Positions 26,212 to 35,758 of a DNA stretch of 64,000 nt are shown piece after piece. The stretch spans positions 5,568,501-5,632,500 of the forward strand of contig NZ_CP135921.1 in the NCBI RefSeq assembly GCF_032397745.1, read 5' to 3'. Position numbers and translations under genes: made by a program. Position 1 is the stretch's first letter. Each line of letters opens with the position of its first letter. This DNA comes from Bradyrhizobium prioriisuperbiae. Lineage in GTDB: Bacteria > Pseudomonadota > Alphaproteobacteria > Rhizobiales > Xanthobacteraceae. The notes under the pieces are model-generated. The model was given only the letters and a program-made list of their open reading frames with translations. It searched no databases and was not told where the DNA came from.

Positions 26212-27138
26212 TCAGCCGATTCCGAGCCATTTCAGCCAGAAAATGCTGGTTGGGATCATCAGCACCGTGGAGATCGCCACCGCGGCCGCCGCAATGCCCT
26301 GGCCATGGCCGTAACGGGCGGCGAACAGGTAGACATTGATTCCCGCCGGCGTCGAGGCGAACAGCACCGCGGTTCCGGCCCAGACCGGCGGCAGCGCGAA
26401 CACATGAAACGCCAGCACATAGGTGATCGCAGGATGCACGATCAGCCGCAAGGCGGTCACCACCAGGCCGGGACCGGCGCCCTCGCGCAGGCCGTAGCGG
26501 CGCATCGCCATCCCCAGTGACACCAGCGCCCCGGGCAGCGCGATCGCCGCCAGCGAATCGACGATCGAGCCGATGGCGCCGGTGGGCTTGTAGCCGGCGA
26601 ATTTCGCGACCAGGCCGCAAAAGATTCCGATCAGCAGCGGGTGGGTGGCGAGATTGCGCAGCAGCCTTCGCAGCGAGCGGCCATCCTGGCGGCCGCGTTC
26701 GAGCAGGATGCTGGCGATGGTCATGGTCAGCGGCAGGTTGACTGCGATCAGCAGCGCGATCGGAAAGGCCGCGGCCTCGCCATAGGCGCGCAGGATGATC
26801 TGGATGCCGATGGCGACGATGTTGGCTTGTCCCGCGGCAAGGCCCGTGATCACCACGTCGCCGTGTGAGGATTTGAAGGCATAGATCGCGACCAGCGAGG
26901 CGGCGATCCAGATCACGGCAATGCCGATATAGTAGGACAGCCAGTAGCCCAGCGGCACGGTGTCCGGCAGCGTCGAGGTCGAAATCAGCTTGAACAGCAT
27001 CACCGGCAGGCAGAACACGAACAGGAAATCCGTGAGCCCGTCGGTCATGCGGTCGTTGGCAAGCCCGAGCAGCGCGCCGGCGTAACCGATGCCGATCAGG
27101 CCGAACACCGGCAGGACGATCGAGAGAGTTTCATACAT
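26212..27138 (-). CDS. AEC family transporter (auxin efflux carrier family)
   Basis: 308 residues with about ten membrane helices, starting MYETLSIVLPVFGLIGIGYAG. Typical AEC features: FCLPVMLFKLIS, AGQANIVAIGIQI, ALPGALVSLGMAMRRYG, PAGINVYLFAARYGHGQGIAA. Bacterial members export or import small carboxylates such as malate or malonate. Start ATG at 27138 is chosen as the first family residue; a longer open frame upstream is rich in charged residues and unlikely. Confidence 0.88.
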   Translation of the reverse strand: MYETLSIVLPVFGLIGIGYAGALLGLANDRMTDGLTDFLFVFCLPVMLFKLISTSTLPDTVPLGYWLSYYIGIAVIWIAASLVAIYAFKSSHGDVVITGLAAGQANIVAIGIQIILRAYGEAAAFPIALLIAVNLPLTMTIASILLERGRQDGRSLRRLLRNLATHPLLIGIFCGLVAKFAGYKPTGAIGSIVDSLAAIALPGALVSLGMAMRRYGLREGAGPGLVVTALRLIVHPAITYVLAFHVFALPPVWAGTAVLFASTPAGINVYLFAARYGHGQGIAAAAVAISTVLMIPTSIFWLKWLGIG

Positions 27139-27282
27139 TCGGATATATCTGCCTGCCGGCGAAGGCGCGTCGTGGCGCGCGAAAAAACTAAAACACGGCA
27201 CGACAGATAGAACGCGCCGGGATGCCGATCCAGACGCGTTCTCCGCAGATGGCTATGCGTTGCCTGGTGTCTGGCGTTGCCG

Positions 27283-27675
27283 TCAGGGCGCCGGCGTCGC
27301 CAGCGGCTTGGTCTTGTCGACGATATAGATGCCGATGATCTTCAGCGCCTTGTCGCCATGGACCTTGGCGTCGTGCACCACGCCAGCCGGAATCGCATAG
27401 GAATCGCCAGCCTTCAGGTGCAGGTCCGGCTTGCCCTCAATGATGAGGTCGGCCTCGCCCTCGAGGACATAGCCGGTTTCGATGCCGGGGTGGGTGTGCC
27501 GGCCGGCGCTGCCGCCGGGCTGGATTTCCGCTGTCGCGGTGATGGTGTTGTAGCCGTCAGGGAATTCAATCTTCTGCAGCGGCGTGCGCTTGATGCCGCC
27601 CTGTTGCGCGAACGCCGCGCCGGCCAGCGCCATCGCAGCCACCAGCGATAGTCCGATCAGTTTTGTTTTCAGCAT
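27283..27675 (-). CDS. Secreted cupin-domain protein
   Basis: 130 residues with signal peptide cleaved after GAAFA. Cupin motif 1 GRHTHPGIETGYVLEGEADL and motif 2 AGDSYAIPAGVVHD supply the metal ligands. It resembles the partial cupin at the left end of the window in size and export. 79 bp separate it from murI, so it may be read from the murI transcript. Confidence 0.86.
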   Translation of the reverse strand: MLKTKLIGLSLVAAMALAGAAFAQQGGIKRTPLQKIEFPDGYNTITATAEIQPGGSAGRHTHPGIETGYVLEGEADLIIEGKPDLHLKAGDSYAIPAGVVHDAKVHGDKALKIIGIYIVDKTKPLATPAP

Positions 27676-27754
27676 TGTGTTGCCCTCCCAGCTTTGTTGT
27701 TGGCCGGAAGGCTAGCAGCGGGACGTCAGATGGGGAAGTTCGCCGTTCGGCGGA

Positions 27755-28546
27755 TCAAGCGAAGGCGGGTTGGCCGAAATACGGGGCCAGCGCACGGGCC
27801 AGGGTCGGTGAAGGCGCTGCCCCCGAGGTGTAGATGAACTGCGCCGGCGCGGGCGGATGGGAGGCGGAGACCTTGCTCATGAGATCGGCGGTGCGCCGCG
27901 CGATCGCGGGTGCCGGATCAATCCAGGTCACTTCCCAGGGCGCCAGCGCCACCAGCCGGTCCAACAGCAGCGGATAGTGGGTGCAGGCCATCACCACCGT
28001 ATCGGTGCGGGCCGGACCATCGACGAAGCAGGGCGCGATCTCGGCAGTAATGGCGGCATCGCTGATGGCTTCGCCGTTCAAGGCAGCCTCGGCCAGCGAG
28101 GCGAGGTTGGCGGCGCCGACCAGCGTCACGTCACAGCCCTGGGCGAAATCCCGGATCAACCCCTGGGTATATTCCCGCCGCACCGTGCCCTTGGTGCCGA
28201 GCACGGACACCCGTTTGGTCCGGGATGAGGCGCAGGCGGGCTTGATGGCGGGGACGGTGCCGACAAACGGCACGGTATAGGCGGCGCGCAGATGCGCCAT
28301 CACCAGGGTCGAGATGGTATTGCAGGCGATCACCGCCACGTCCGGCGTGTGCGCTGCGATCAACTCGCCGATCAGCGGCACCACCCGTCCGATGATCTCT
28401 TCCTCGCTGTGATGGCCATAAGGAAAGAAGACGTCATCGGCGACGTAAGTATAGGCCGCATCCGGGCGCGCCCTGACGATCTCGCGGAACACGGTGAGAC
28501 CGCCGAGGCCGGAATCAAGCACAAGAATCGTGGGAGTGCTGGTCAC
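27755..28546 (-). CDS. murI: Glutamate racemase
   Basis: 263 residues. Catalytic cysteine pair in ACNT (C75) and CTHYP (C188), plus LDSGLGGLTV at 10-19 and DDVFFPYG. It makes D-glutamate for peptidoglycan. Divergent from the cytochrome b561-like gene. Confidence 0.94.
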   Translation of the reverse strand: MTSTPTILVLDSGLGGLTVFREIVRARPDAAYTYVADDVFFPYGHHSEEEIIGRVVPLIGELIAAHTPDVAVIACNTISTLVMAHLRAAYTVPFVGTVPAIKPACASSRTKRVSVLGTKGTVRREYTQGLIRDFAQGCDVTLVGAANLASLAEAALNGEAISDAAITAEIAPCFVDGPARTDTVVMACTHYPLLLDRLVALAPWEVTWIDPAPAIARRTADLMSKVSASHPPAPAQFIYTSGAAPSPTLARALAPYFGQPAFA

Positions 28547-28635
28547 GGGACAATTCTAGCTCGATGCAGGTTACGAACCAGTTGTCATCCGGATTGCTGC
28601 AAAGTGATGGCGTGGACGGGTGACAAGATAGCTAT

Positions 28636-28652
28636 CTTAGAACGATTCCAAA
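28636..28652. promoter_or_regulatory. Iron-control-element-like box before cytochrome b561
   Basis: CTTAGAA-CGA-TTCCAAA matches the Irr-binding ICE pattern of Bradyrhizobiaceae (TTTAGAA-N3-TTCTAAA) at 12 of 14 arm positions. It overlaps a perfect 14-bp palindrome AAGATAGCTATCTT (28625-28638) and lies about 90 bp before the cytochrome b561 start. Binding by Irr is inference from pattern similarity. Confidence 0.4.
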
Positions 28653-28743
28653 TGGATTGAAAAGTCAATCGCTTGCCCGTCATCGACGGGTATGGCTTTC
28701 GTGCTAGCGCGACGACATCCTTCCGGAGAGGCGGTTCAGGCAC

Positions 28744-29289
28744 ATGGTGAAGAATACGGCGGTGGCGTGGGGCAGCGTGGCCCGCGCCTTTCACTGGGCC
28801 CTGGGCCTGACCATCATCTTCATGCTGGCCTATGGCTGGTGGATGAACCACATCGTGGCGCGGCCGGATCGCTTCTTTCACCGCTCGATCCATGCCGACA
28901 TCGGCTATGTCGTGCTGCTGCTGATGGCGCTGCGGTTGATCTGGCGCGCGCTCAATCCGACCCCGGCCCCGCCGGCCGGGACGCCACGATGGGAGCGGGT
29001 GATCGCGCACATCAACCAGGGCGGGCTCTATGTCGTCACCATGGTTGTTGCGCTGTTGGGCTGGGCGCATTCCGGCGCCCACAAGCCGGATTATGCGAGC
29101 TGGTTCGGGTTGTTTCGTGTGCCGCAATTCACCTCGGAGGATCGCGCCAATGCGCGGCTGTTCGAGGATTGGCACATCTATCTCGCCTATGTGCTGATCG
29201 CGATGGTGGTGCTGCATATCGTGGCAGCGCTGTATCACCACGTCGTCAAGCGCGACCGCGTCTTGACGCGCATGGTGAGCGGCAATTGA
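28744..29289 (+). CDS. Cytochrome b561-family membrane protein
   Basis: 181 residues, four membrane helices with histidines suited to haem b ligation: RAFHWALG, FFHRSIHADIGY, and the late DWHIYLAYVLIAMVVLHIVAALYHH. Transfers electrons in the inner membrane, often from a quinol. Length is normal for the single-domain bacterial form. An ICE-like box upstream suggests iron or haem control. Confidence 0.9.
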   Translation: MVKNTAVAWGSVARAFHWALGLTIIFMLAYGWWMNHIVARPDRFFHRSIHADIGYVVLLLMALRLIWRALNPTPAPPAGTPRWERVIAHINQGGLYVVTMVVALLGWAHSGAHKPDYASWFGLFRVPQFTSEDRANARLFEDWHIYLAYVLIAMVVLHIVAALYHHVVKRDRVLTRMVSGN

Positions 29290-29296
29290 CACCTCT

Positions 29297-29362
29297 GTAG
29301 CCCGGGTAAGCGAGACCCGGGTTCTAGCCCTTCCCGCATGTCGCTGCGCTCATGCGGGCTAC
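29297..29362. repeat. Dispersed palindromic element, family 1, copy B
   Basis: Left arm GTAGCCCGGGT..., right arm ending CATGCGGGCTAC, with the conserved GTCGCTGCGCTCATG core. It begins 8 bp after the cytochrome gene stop and lies between convergent genes, as do copies A and C. Confidence 0.78.
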
Positions 29363-29387
29363 GCTATTGTGCCGAGTGGCCGCTTCC

Positions 29388-30695
29388 TCAGGCTTCGCCG
29401 AACACCCGCTTGAAGATCGTATCGACGTGCTTGAGGTGATAGCCGAGGTCGAACTTCTCTTCGATCTCGGCGTCCGAGAGATACTTTTTCACGTCGGCGT
29501 CGTTCTTCAGCAGTGTCTGGAAGTCACCTTCGCCGCGCCACACCGGCATCGCGTTGCGCTGGACCAGCTTGTAGGACTCTTCGCGGCTCGCGCCCTTCTG
29601 CGTCAGCGCCAGCAGCACGCGCTGCGAATGCACCAGGCCGCCGAGGCGGTCGAGGTTTTTCTGCATGTTCTGCGGATAGATCAGCAGCTTGTCGATCACA
29701 CCGGCCAGGCGGTTGAGCGCGAAGTCGAGGGTCACCGTGGCGTCGGGGCCGAACATGCGCTCGGCGGAGGAGTGCGAGATATCGCGCTCGTGCCAGAGCA
29801 CGACGTTTTCCAGCGCCGGCGTGACATAGGCGCGGACCATGCGCGCCAGGCCGGTGAGGTTTTCCGTCAGCACCGGATTGCGCTTGTGCGGCATCGCGGA
29901 GGAACCCTTCTGGCCCTCCGAGAAGAATTCTTCCGCCTCGAGCACTTCGGTGCGCTGCAAATGGCGGATCTCGGTGGCGAGACGCTCCACCGACGAAGCC
30001 ACCACACCCAGTGTCGCGAAATACATCGCATGGCGATCGCGCGGGATCACCTGGGTCGACACCGGCTCCGGCGACAGGCCCATCGCCTTGGCGACGTGCT
30101 CTTCCACCCGCGGATCGATCTGCGCGAAGGTGCCGACCGCGCCCGAAATGGCGCAGGTGGCGACTTCCTTGCGCGCCGCGACCAGGCGCTCGCGTGAGCG
30201 GGAAAATTCGGCGTAGGCATAAGCCAGCTTGAGCCCGAACGTCACCGGCTCGGCATGGATGCCGTGGGAGCGGCCGATGGTCGGCGTCATTTTATGCTCG
30301 AAGGCGCGCTTCTTCAGCGCGGCCAGCACCTTGTCGACGTCGGCGATCAGGATGTCGGCGGCGCGCACCAGTTGCACATTGAGGCAGGTGTCGAGCACGT
30401 CGGACGAGGTCATGCCCTGGTGCACGAAACGCGCTTCGGGGCCGACGATTTCGGCGAGATGCGTCAGAAAGGCGATCACGTCATGCTTGGTCTCGCGCTC
30501 GATCTCGTCGATGCGCTCCACATCGAAGGTGGCGTTCTTGGCCTTGGCCCAGATGGTTTTCGCAGCGTCCTTCGGGATGGTGCCGAGCTCGGCCAGGGCG
30601 TCCGCCGCGTGGGCTTCGATCTCGAACCAGATCTTGAAGCGGGTCTGCGGCTCCCAGATCGAAGCCATTTCAGCACGGGTGTAACGAGGGATCAT
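29388..30695 (-). CDS. purB: Adenylosuccinate lyase
   Basis: 435 residues. The fumarase/aspartase-superfamily signature [10 protein letters not shown] is present near residue 263, with [11 protein letters not shown] and [12 protein letters not shown]. It acts twice in purine synthesis, releasing fumarate from SAICAR and adenylosuccinate. Its ATG overlaps the rpe stop (ATGA at 30692-30695), so the two are translationally coupled. Confidence 0.96.
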   Translation of the reverse strand: MIPRYTRAEMASIWEPQTRFKIWFEIEAHAADALAELGTIPKDAAKTIWAKAKNATFDVERIDEIERETKHDVIAFLTHLAEIVGPEARFVHQGMTSSDVLDTCLNVQLVRAADILIADVDKVLAALKKRAFEHKMTPTIGRSHGIHAEPVTFGLKLAYAYAEFSRSRERLVAARKEVATCAISGAVGTFAQIDPRVEEHVAKAMGLSPEPVSTQVIPRDRHAMYFATLGVVASSVERLATEIRHLQRTEVLEAEEFFSEGQKGSSAMPHKRNPVLTENLTGLARMVRAYVTPALENVVLWHERDISHSSAERMFGPDATVTLDFALNRLAGVIDKLLIYPQNMQKNLDRLGGLVHSQRVLLALTQKGASREESYKLVQRNAMPVWRGEGDFQTLLKNDADVKKYLSDAEIEEKFDLGYHLKHVDTIFKRVFGEA

Positions 30696-31384
30696 GCGAG
30701 TTCTCCGCGCGCGGCCGCCGCGGCATGGCGGATCGCTGCGATGTTGGTTTTGTAAGCTTCGAGCGTGCCGCCCTTGAATACGGCGGAGCCGGCGACGAAG
30801 GCATTGGCGCCAGCGGCCGCGATGGCGCCGACGGTCTGCGGCGTGACGCCGCCGTCGACTTCAACATCGATGGGACGGCCGGCGGTCAGCGCGCGGACCT
30901 GGCGCACCTTTTCAACCGCGACCGGGATGAACGCCTGGCCGCCGAAACCAGGATTGACCGACATCACTAGCACCAGGTCGAGCAGGTCGACCACGTTCTC
31001 GATGCTCGACACGGGGGTGGCCGGATTGAGCGAGACCCCGGCCTTCTTGCCAAGCGCACGGATCGCCTGGAGCGAGCGATGCAGATGCGGGCCCGCTTCG
31101 ACATGGACGATGATGTGGTCGGAGCCCGCCTTGGCGAAGGCTTCGAGATAGGGATCGCAGGGAGCGATCATCAGGTGGGTGTCGAAGATCTTGCTGGTGT
31201 GCGGGCGCATCGCCTTGATGACATCGGGGCCGTACGAGATGTTCGGCACGAAATGGCCGTCCATCACGTCCATGTGGATCCAGTCGGCCCCGGCCTGATC
31301 CACGGCGCGGACCTCTTCCCCCAGCTTGGAGAAATCGGACGCCAGAATGGAAGGCGCGATGATCAGCGGGCGGTGTTGGGACAT
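30692..31384 (-). CDS. rpe: Ribulose-phosphate 3-epimerase
   Basis: 230 residues from ATG at 31384: [29 protein letters not shown] and [11 protein letters not shown] carry the metal ligands and phosphate-binding residues of the TIM barrel. Interconverts ribulose-5-phosphate and xylulose-5-phosphate. The frame is open another 68 codons upstream, but these are not family-like. Coupled to purB by the ATGA overlap. Confidence 0.95.
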   Translation of the reverse strand: MSQHRPLIIAPSILASDFSKLGEEVRAVDQAGADWIHMDVMDGHFVPNISYGPDVIKAMRPHTSKIFDTHLMIAPCDPYLEAFAKAGSDHIIVHVEAGPHLHRSLQAIRALGKKAGVSLNPATPVSSIENVVDLLDLVLVMSVNPGFGGQAFIPVAVEKVRQVRALTAGRPIDVEVDGGVTPQTVGAIAAAGANAFVAGSAVFKGGTLEAYKTNIAAIRHAAAAARGELA

Positions 31385-31609
31385 GGTGGTTTTCCGAGCT
31401 TCCGACGGACGGGCTCCGCGTAACATGCTGACGGGGCAGGGGCAACGCACCTCCCCCCGGCGGCGTGCACAGGCGGCTGGGAAAACAACGTCGGGGCCGA
31501 AAAAAAGATCGGCGGCCGGTGAAGATTTGGCCTCCGGCGGGGTTCTGGCATGGGATGGCGCTGCCATCCGGTATGCCAGTTGGCACATGGCTTGCGATGC
31601 GAGGCGGAT

Positions 31610-32896
31610 ATGAACACCCCGTCAAGAGGTCCTTCCATGAGCGTCATCACCCAGCCCATCGCGGCCGAGCTTCCCAAGACACGCTGGATCCAGCTTGGGC
31701 TCGGCCTTGTCGCGATGATGGCGATCAGTAGCCCGCAATACGTCTGGACGCTGTTTGTCAAACCATTTCAAGGGACTACCGGCGCCGACCTGCCGGCGAT
31801 CCAGATCACTTTCTCATTGTTGATCGTGCTGCAGACCTGGCTGTCGCCGCTGCAGGGATGGCTGGTGGAGAGGTTCGGCTCCAGGCTGCTGATCACTGTG
31901 GGCTGCCTGCTCAGCGGGCTTGGCTGGGTGAGCGCTGCCTACATCCAAAGCATCTGGGGGCTTTATCTCACCTACGGGTTGTTCTGCGGTGTCGGCACCG
32001 GCATCGTTTATGTCGGCATTGTCGGGCTGATGGTGCGCTGGTTTCCCGACCGCCGCGGTTTTGCCACCGGCGTGGTGGCGGCCGGCTACGGCTTCGGCGC
32101 GATCCTGACCACGTTCCCGATCGACGCCATGCTCAAGAGCTCGGGTTATCAGCCCACCCTGATCACGTTCGGCCTCATCCTCGGCGCCGTCGGCGCGCTG
32201 GCCGCGCTCGGCCTGCGCGATCCCTCCGCCAGCGAGGTGGACGCGGGTGTGCCGGCGAGCGCCAGCATCGGCTCGGTGCCGGATGTCGCGCCGTCGCAGA
32301 TGCTGAAGACCCCGGTGTTCTGGCTGATGTTCGTGATGATGACCATGATGTCCACCGGCGGGCTGATGGTGATCTCGCAATTCGCCGCCTTCACCAAGTC
32401 GTTCGGCGTCGCCGACACGCTGGTGTTCGGGCTTGCGGCGCTGCCGTTCGCGCTGACCTTCGACCGCATCACCAACGGCCTGACCCGGCCGTTCTTCGGC
32501 TGGGTGTCCGATCGCATCGGCCGCGAGCAGACCATGCTGATTGCATTCATGCTGGAGGCGGTGGCGATCTATCTGCTGCTGCACTTCCGCGACAATGCCG
32601 CGATGTTCGTGCTGCTGTCCGGCGTGGTGTTCTTCGGCTGGGGCGAGATCTTCTCGTTGTTTCCCTCGACGCTGACCGACACCTTTGGGACGAAGAATGC
32701 CACCACCAATTACGGCTTTCTCTACATGGCGCAGGGCATCGGCTCGGTGCTCGGCGGACCGGTGGCGGCGATGATCTATGTGGCCTCGGGCAGCTGGATG
32801 CCGGTGTTCGCGCTGATCATCGCGATGGACGTCATCACCGCGCTGCTGGCGTTCTTCGTGCTGAAACCGATGCGAAGCGCCTATCTGGCGCGTTGA
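31610..32896 (+). CDS. MFS transporter, oxalate/formate antiporter family
   Basis: 428 residues with about twelve helices. OFA-family features: [58 protein letters not shown] and [21 protein letters not shown]. Members exchange oxalate and formate or other small carboxylates. Two starts are plausible: ATG at 31610 (GAGGCGG close upstream) and ATG at 31637 (GAGG at normal distance). A terminator follows. Confidence 0.88.
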   Translation: MNTPSRGPSMSVITQPIAAELPKTRWIQLGLGLVAMMAISSPQYVWTLFVKPFQGTTGADLPAIQITFSLLIVLQTWLSPLQGWLVERFGSRLLITVGCLLSGLGWVSAAYIQSIWGLYLTYGLFCGVGTGIVYVGIVGLMVRWFPDRRGFATGVVAAGYGFGAILTTFPIDAMLKSSGYQPTLITFGLILGAVGALAALGLRDPSASEVDAGVPASASIGSVPDVAPSQMLKTPVFWLMFVMMTMMSTGGLMVISQFAAFTKSFGVADTLVFGLAALPFALTFDRITNGLTRPFFGWVSDRIGREQTMLIAFMLEAVAIYLLLHFRDNAAMFVLLSGVVFFGWGEIFSLFPSTLTDTFGTKNATTNYGFLYMAQGIGSVLGGPVAAMIYVASGSWMPVFALIIAMDVITALLAFFVLKPMRSAYLAR

Positions 32897-32907
32897 CACA
32901 AAGCTCG

Positions 32908-32953
32908 TCCCGGCAATTCCTGCCTCGATCGGCTGGAATTGCCGGGATTGTTT
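32908..32953 (+). terminator. Rho-independent terminator of the MFS gene
   Basis: Arms TCCCGGCAATTCC (32908-32920) and GGAATTGCCGGGA (32935-32947) are perfect complements, followed by TTGTTTC. It starts 12 bp after the stop codon. Confidence 0.75.
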
Positions 32954-33087
32954 CTCGCCTCGATTCAAAAATCCCTTGTTTTTCAAGCCCTCGCCCGCGG
33001 CACGCCATTTGCTGATCCGATTGTGCGGGGAATCGCAGGCTGTGCCGTGCACGGCCCGTTGTGGGATTCCGATTGGGGTTGTGAATC

Positions 33088-33885
33088 ATGTTGGGTGCCA
33101 TCGGCGCTGTCTCCAGCGCGATCGATCTGTTGTCATCGCTGCAGCAGGCGGGTTCATCGAACAAGGCGAAGGGACAGCCGGCGGCGAGCGGGCTGTTCGG
33201 TCTTAGCAGCAAGACCACTGCGTCGAGTTCGACAGACTCCGGCTCGACTACATCGACCTCGACCACCTCGGGTTCGAGCAGCACAAGCGGCACGCTCTCG
33301 CCGGAAACCTATGCGGCGGTGCTCGCGGCCCAAAGCCAGGGGGCGGGTCAGGCGCAGCCGCAGAGTTCATCCGACGCCCTGAAGGACCTGTTCTCGCTGC
33401 TCGACAACAATGGCGACGGCCAGATCAGCAAGTCCGAATTCGAGACCGATCTCGGCGCTGGCGGCAGCAATGTGCAGGCCGCCGACAACGTGTTCGCCAA
33501 GCTCGACACCGACGGCAACGGTTCGGTCAGCCAGGATGAACTGGCGTCGGCGCTGAAGGGCGCCGGTCATCACCACGCCCATGGCGCGGGCGGGGCGAAG
33601 CCGGGCGACGGTGCCGATGGATCGGGTGCAGCCGGTTCGTCGGACTCGACGCAAAGTACGCAAGGCACGACCAGTTCGTCGGTCACCAACAGCGACGGCT
33701 CGGTTACGACCACGGTGACCTATGCGGACGGCTCCAAGGTTTCGATGACCACGGCAGCGGCGGCCGCCTCGTCGTCGGCTGCAAGCGCGGCTGCCAAGTC
33801 CTACAATCACATCGAGCAGATGATTCAGCGCCAGGCCCAGGCGCTGTCCGCATCCGCCAGCGGATCGCTGTCCTTCAGCGTCTGA
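33088..33885 (+). CDS. Ser/Thr/Gly-rich protein with two EF-hands
   Basis: 265 residues. A low-complexity Ser/Thr stretch (residues 45-72), then two canonical calcium-binding EF-hand loops, DNNGDGQISKSE and DTDGNGSVSQDE, then a His/Gly/Ser-rich linker (GAGHHHAHGAGGA) and a C-terminal Ala-rich helix. No clear signal peptide. Loop positions 1, 3, 5, 7, 9 and 12 all fit calcium coordination. Its role is unknown; such EF-hand proteins occur in several rhizobia. An outer-membrane barrel gene follows 101 bp later. Ribosome site is weak. Confidence 0.8.
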   Translation: MLGAIGAVSSAIDLLSSLQQAGSSNKAKGQPAASGLFGLSSKTTASSSTDSGSTTSTSTTSGSSSTSGTLSPETYAAVLAAQSQGAGQAQPQSSSDALKDLFSLLDNNGDGQISKSEFETDLGAGGSNVQAADNVFAKLDTDGNGSVSQDELASALKGAGHHHAHGAGGAKPGDGADGSGAAGSSDSTQSTQGTTSSSVTNSDGSVTTTVTYADGSKVSMTTAAAAASSSAASAAAKSYNHIEQMIQRQAQALSASASGSLSFSV

Positions 33886-33889
33886 CGAT

Positions 33890-33910
33890 GGGCGCGGTAA
33901 TCCCGCGCCC
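33890..33910 (+). terminator. GC-rich hairpin after the EF-hand gene
   Basis: Stem GGGCGCGG / CCGCGCCC around TAATC, directly after the stop. The U tract is poor (TTGCG), so termination strength is uncertain. Confidence 0.5.
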
Positions 33911-33986
33911 TTGCGCTCCGCACGACTACGTAACACAGCCCCAAATTTAGGCCTTCGTAACCCTGCGCGCCAGTAATGGTTGCCAT

Positions 33987-35201
33987 GTGGGCGTTGTGCT
34001 GGGTGGTGCCGTGTTGCGGTTGTGTCGGATCGTCGTTCCGTCTGTGATGTTGATCGCGGTGGCTCTGCGCTGCGGTCCGGCTGTCGCCGAAGATCAATTC
34101 GCCGCGTCGCTCAAGCTGCGCGGCGGTTACGATACCAATCCGGAATTCTCCACCTACAGCGGAGTTGGCGGCAGCGCCTTCATCGGCACCGACACGGCGC
34201 TGGCAGCCGCGCGCAAGGAAGAGGGTTACAGCATCGGCATAGCGGCGGAAGCCAACACCACCAACTATGCCAATCGGCTGGTGACACCGGCGCTCGGGGC
34301 TAAGGTGATCCTGCGCGGCATGGTCGGCAATGACGATGCGAGCCTGAGTTCGACCTCGACCATCGCCAATGTCAGCACCTACAATTTGCGCCAGACCGAC
34401 CTGGTCCAGTCGTTCAAGGCGGAAGCGAAGCTGGACTCGATTAAAGTGTTCGTCACCGCCGAGGGCGCGCAGTCCAGCCTGAATCAGACCAACGTGATCT
34501 TCCAGGATTTCCTGCCGGCGCCGCATCAGTATCTGCGGGGCACCATCATCCCGGGCATCGCGTATGTCAGGGACAAGTTCGAGATCGGGACATCGGTCAA
34601 TCTGTCGGCGCGGCGTTATAACCCGGAGCTCGACGATTTCGGCTTCCGCCGCGACAACGAGCGGATCGAGCCGTTCGTGTTCGCGAAATACTCCAGCGAC
34701 GAACTCTCCGCCTACGCATCGGTGTCGCAGCTGTTCGGCCAGTGGCATGACGTCGATTTCAGCAATGTCAGCCGCACCATGTTCGACGCCAATCTGACCT
34801 GGCGCCCGAAGCCGTTCACCGTCGAACTGTCGGGCACGCGCCGCGCCAACGAGACCACGTTCCCGATCTCGCCGATCACCATCGACACCGCGCTGGTGGC
34901 GAAGGCGTCATGGCAGGTGGCTGACACGTGGAAGGTCTCCGCCGCAGCCGGCTATTTCACGACGGAGTATCTGGATTCGCCGTTTGCCTCGCTGACCCGC
35001 ACGGTCGCCGCAGGCCTGTCGAAGGATCTGCCGGACAATTACACGGTTGGGCTCGATCTGACCTATGCGAAGGGGACGCTGATTTCCGGCGACAAGGCCA
35101 GTGCGCTGATCATCACGTCGTCGCTGACCAAACGCTTCTCGCCGTTCGACACCAGTGCGAAGCCGACCGCGGTGGCGGAGCCGAAGATCACCAAGGGATA
35201 A
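33987..35201 (+). CDS. Outer membrane beta-barrel protein
   Basis: 404 residues from GTG at 33987. N-terminal leader with a signal peptide ending PAVAEDQ, then a beta-rich body with alternating polar and apolar strands and many aromatic ends (LKLRGGYDTNPEF, SIGIAAEANTTNYANR, TVGLDLTYAKGTLI). The pattern and the lack of other domains indicate an outer-membrane barrel of about 16-18 strands. Function unknown; it may be a porin-like or export protein. Convergent with the small glycine-rich gene. Confidence 0.72.
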   Translation: MGVVLGGAVLRLCRIVVPSVMLIAVALRCGPAVAEDQFAASLKLRGGYDTNPEFSTYSGVGGSAFIGTDTALAAARKEEGYSIGIAAEANTTNYANRLVTPALGAKVILRGMVGNDDASLSSTSTIANVSTYNLRQTDLVQSFKAEAKLDSIKVFVTAEGAQSSLNQTNVIFQDFLPAPHQYLRGTIIPGIAYVRDKFEIGTSVNLSARRYNPELDDFGFRRDNERIEPFVFAKYSSDELSAYASVSQLFGQWHDVDFSNVSRTMFDANLTWRPKPFTVELSGTRRANETTFPISPITIDTALVAKASWQVADTWKVSAAAGYFTTEYLDSPFASLTRTVAAGLSKDLPDNYTVGLDLTYAKGTLISGDKASALIITSSLTKRFSPFDTSAKPTAVAEPKITKG

Positions 35202-35219
35202 GGGATCGCACAAAGCAGG

Positions 35220-35243
35220 ACGGACGGGGAGCATCCCGTCCGT
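35220..35243. terminator. Hairpin between convergent genes
   Basis: Arms ACGGACGGG (35220-35228) and CCCGTCCGT (35235-35243) around GAGCAT. It lies between the barrel gene and the glycine-rich gene and could end both transcripts, although the T tracts are weak. Confidence 0.55.
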
Positions 35244-35274
35244 AACATCTGCGTTGTTTCTGAAGGGATTGGGA

Positions 35275-35538
35275 TTAGTGGCAGCCGCAACCGCCGCCGC
35301 CGAGCAGGCCGCCCAGCAATCCTCCGCGGCCCAGCACCGCGCCGAGAACGCCACCCTTGCCGGTGACGACGCCGACATTGAGCGCGAGCCCGCCGCGTCC
35401 GCCGAGCAGACCGAGGACGCCGCCGTGGCCGGTCAGCACGCCGACATTCACTCCGAGACCGCGGGGGCCAGCGAAAGCCGGAGCGCTGATACCCACGAGG
35501 GTCGATGCGACAACGGCGAGAGCAAGAATCTTTTTCAT
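35275..35538 (-). CDS. Small secreted glycine-rich protein with CGCH end
   Basis: 87 residues. Signal peptide MKKILALAVVASTLVGISAPAFA, then two near-repeats of about 23 residues, each N-V-G-V-x-T-G-x-G-G-V-L-G pattern, and a C-terminus GGLLGGLLGGGGCGCH. GGAG precedes the ATG at 35538. The regular glycine spacing and terminal Cys-Gly-Cys-His suggest a structured secreted polymer or metal-binding tail. Not a recognised family; the frame, signal peptide and ribosome site make it a likely real gene. Confidence 0.72.
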   Translation of the reverse strand: MKKILALAVVASTLVGISAPAFAGPRGLGVNVGVLTGHGGVLGLLGGRGGLALNVGVVTGKGGVLGAVLGRGGLLGGLLGGGGCGCH

Positions 35539-35758
35539 GACGTTCTCCACTGTTTTGTTGAGCACGACGTCGTGCACGGGTGGAGCATTGATCTGAACAA
35601 CTCGTCCAGCAATCGATACGCAAAACTAACCTTAAACCGAACTGGTATAAGGATAACGAGATCGCGTGGATTCTGCACAACGGTGTTGGGTGCTTACGTA
35701 GTCAAGCGGATAGCGGCCACAGCAATGACACGTCAGCGCCACGTGAGTCGCGGCACGA

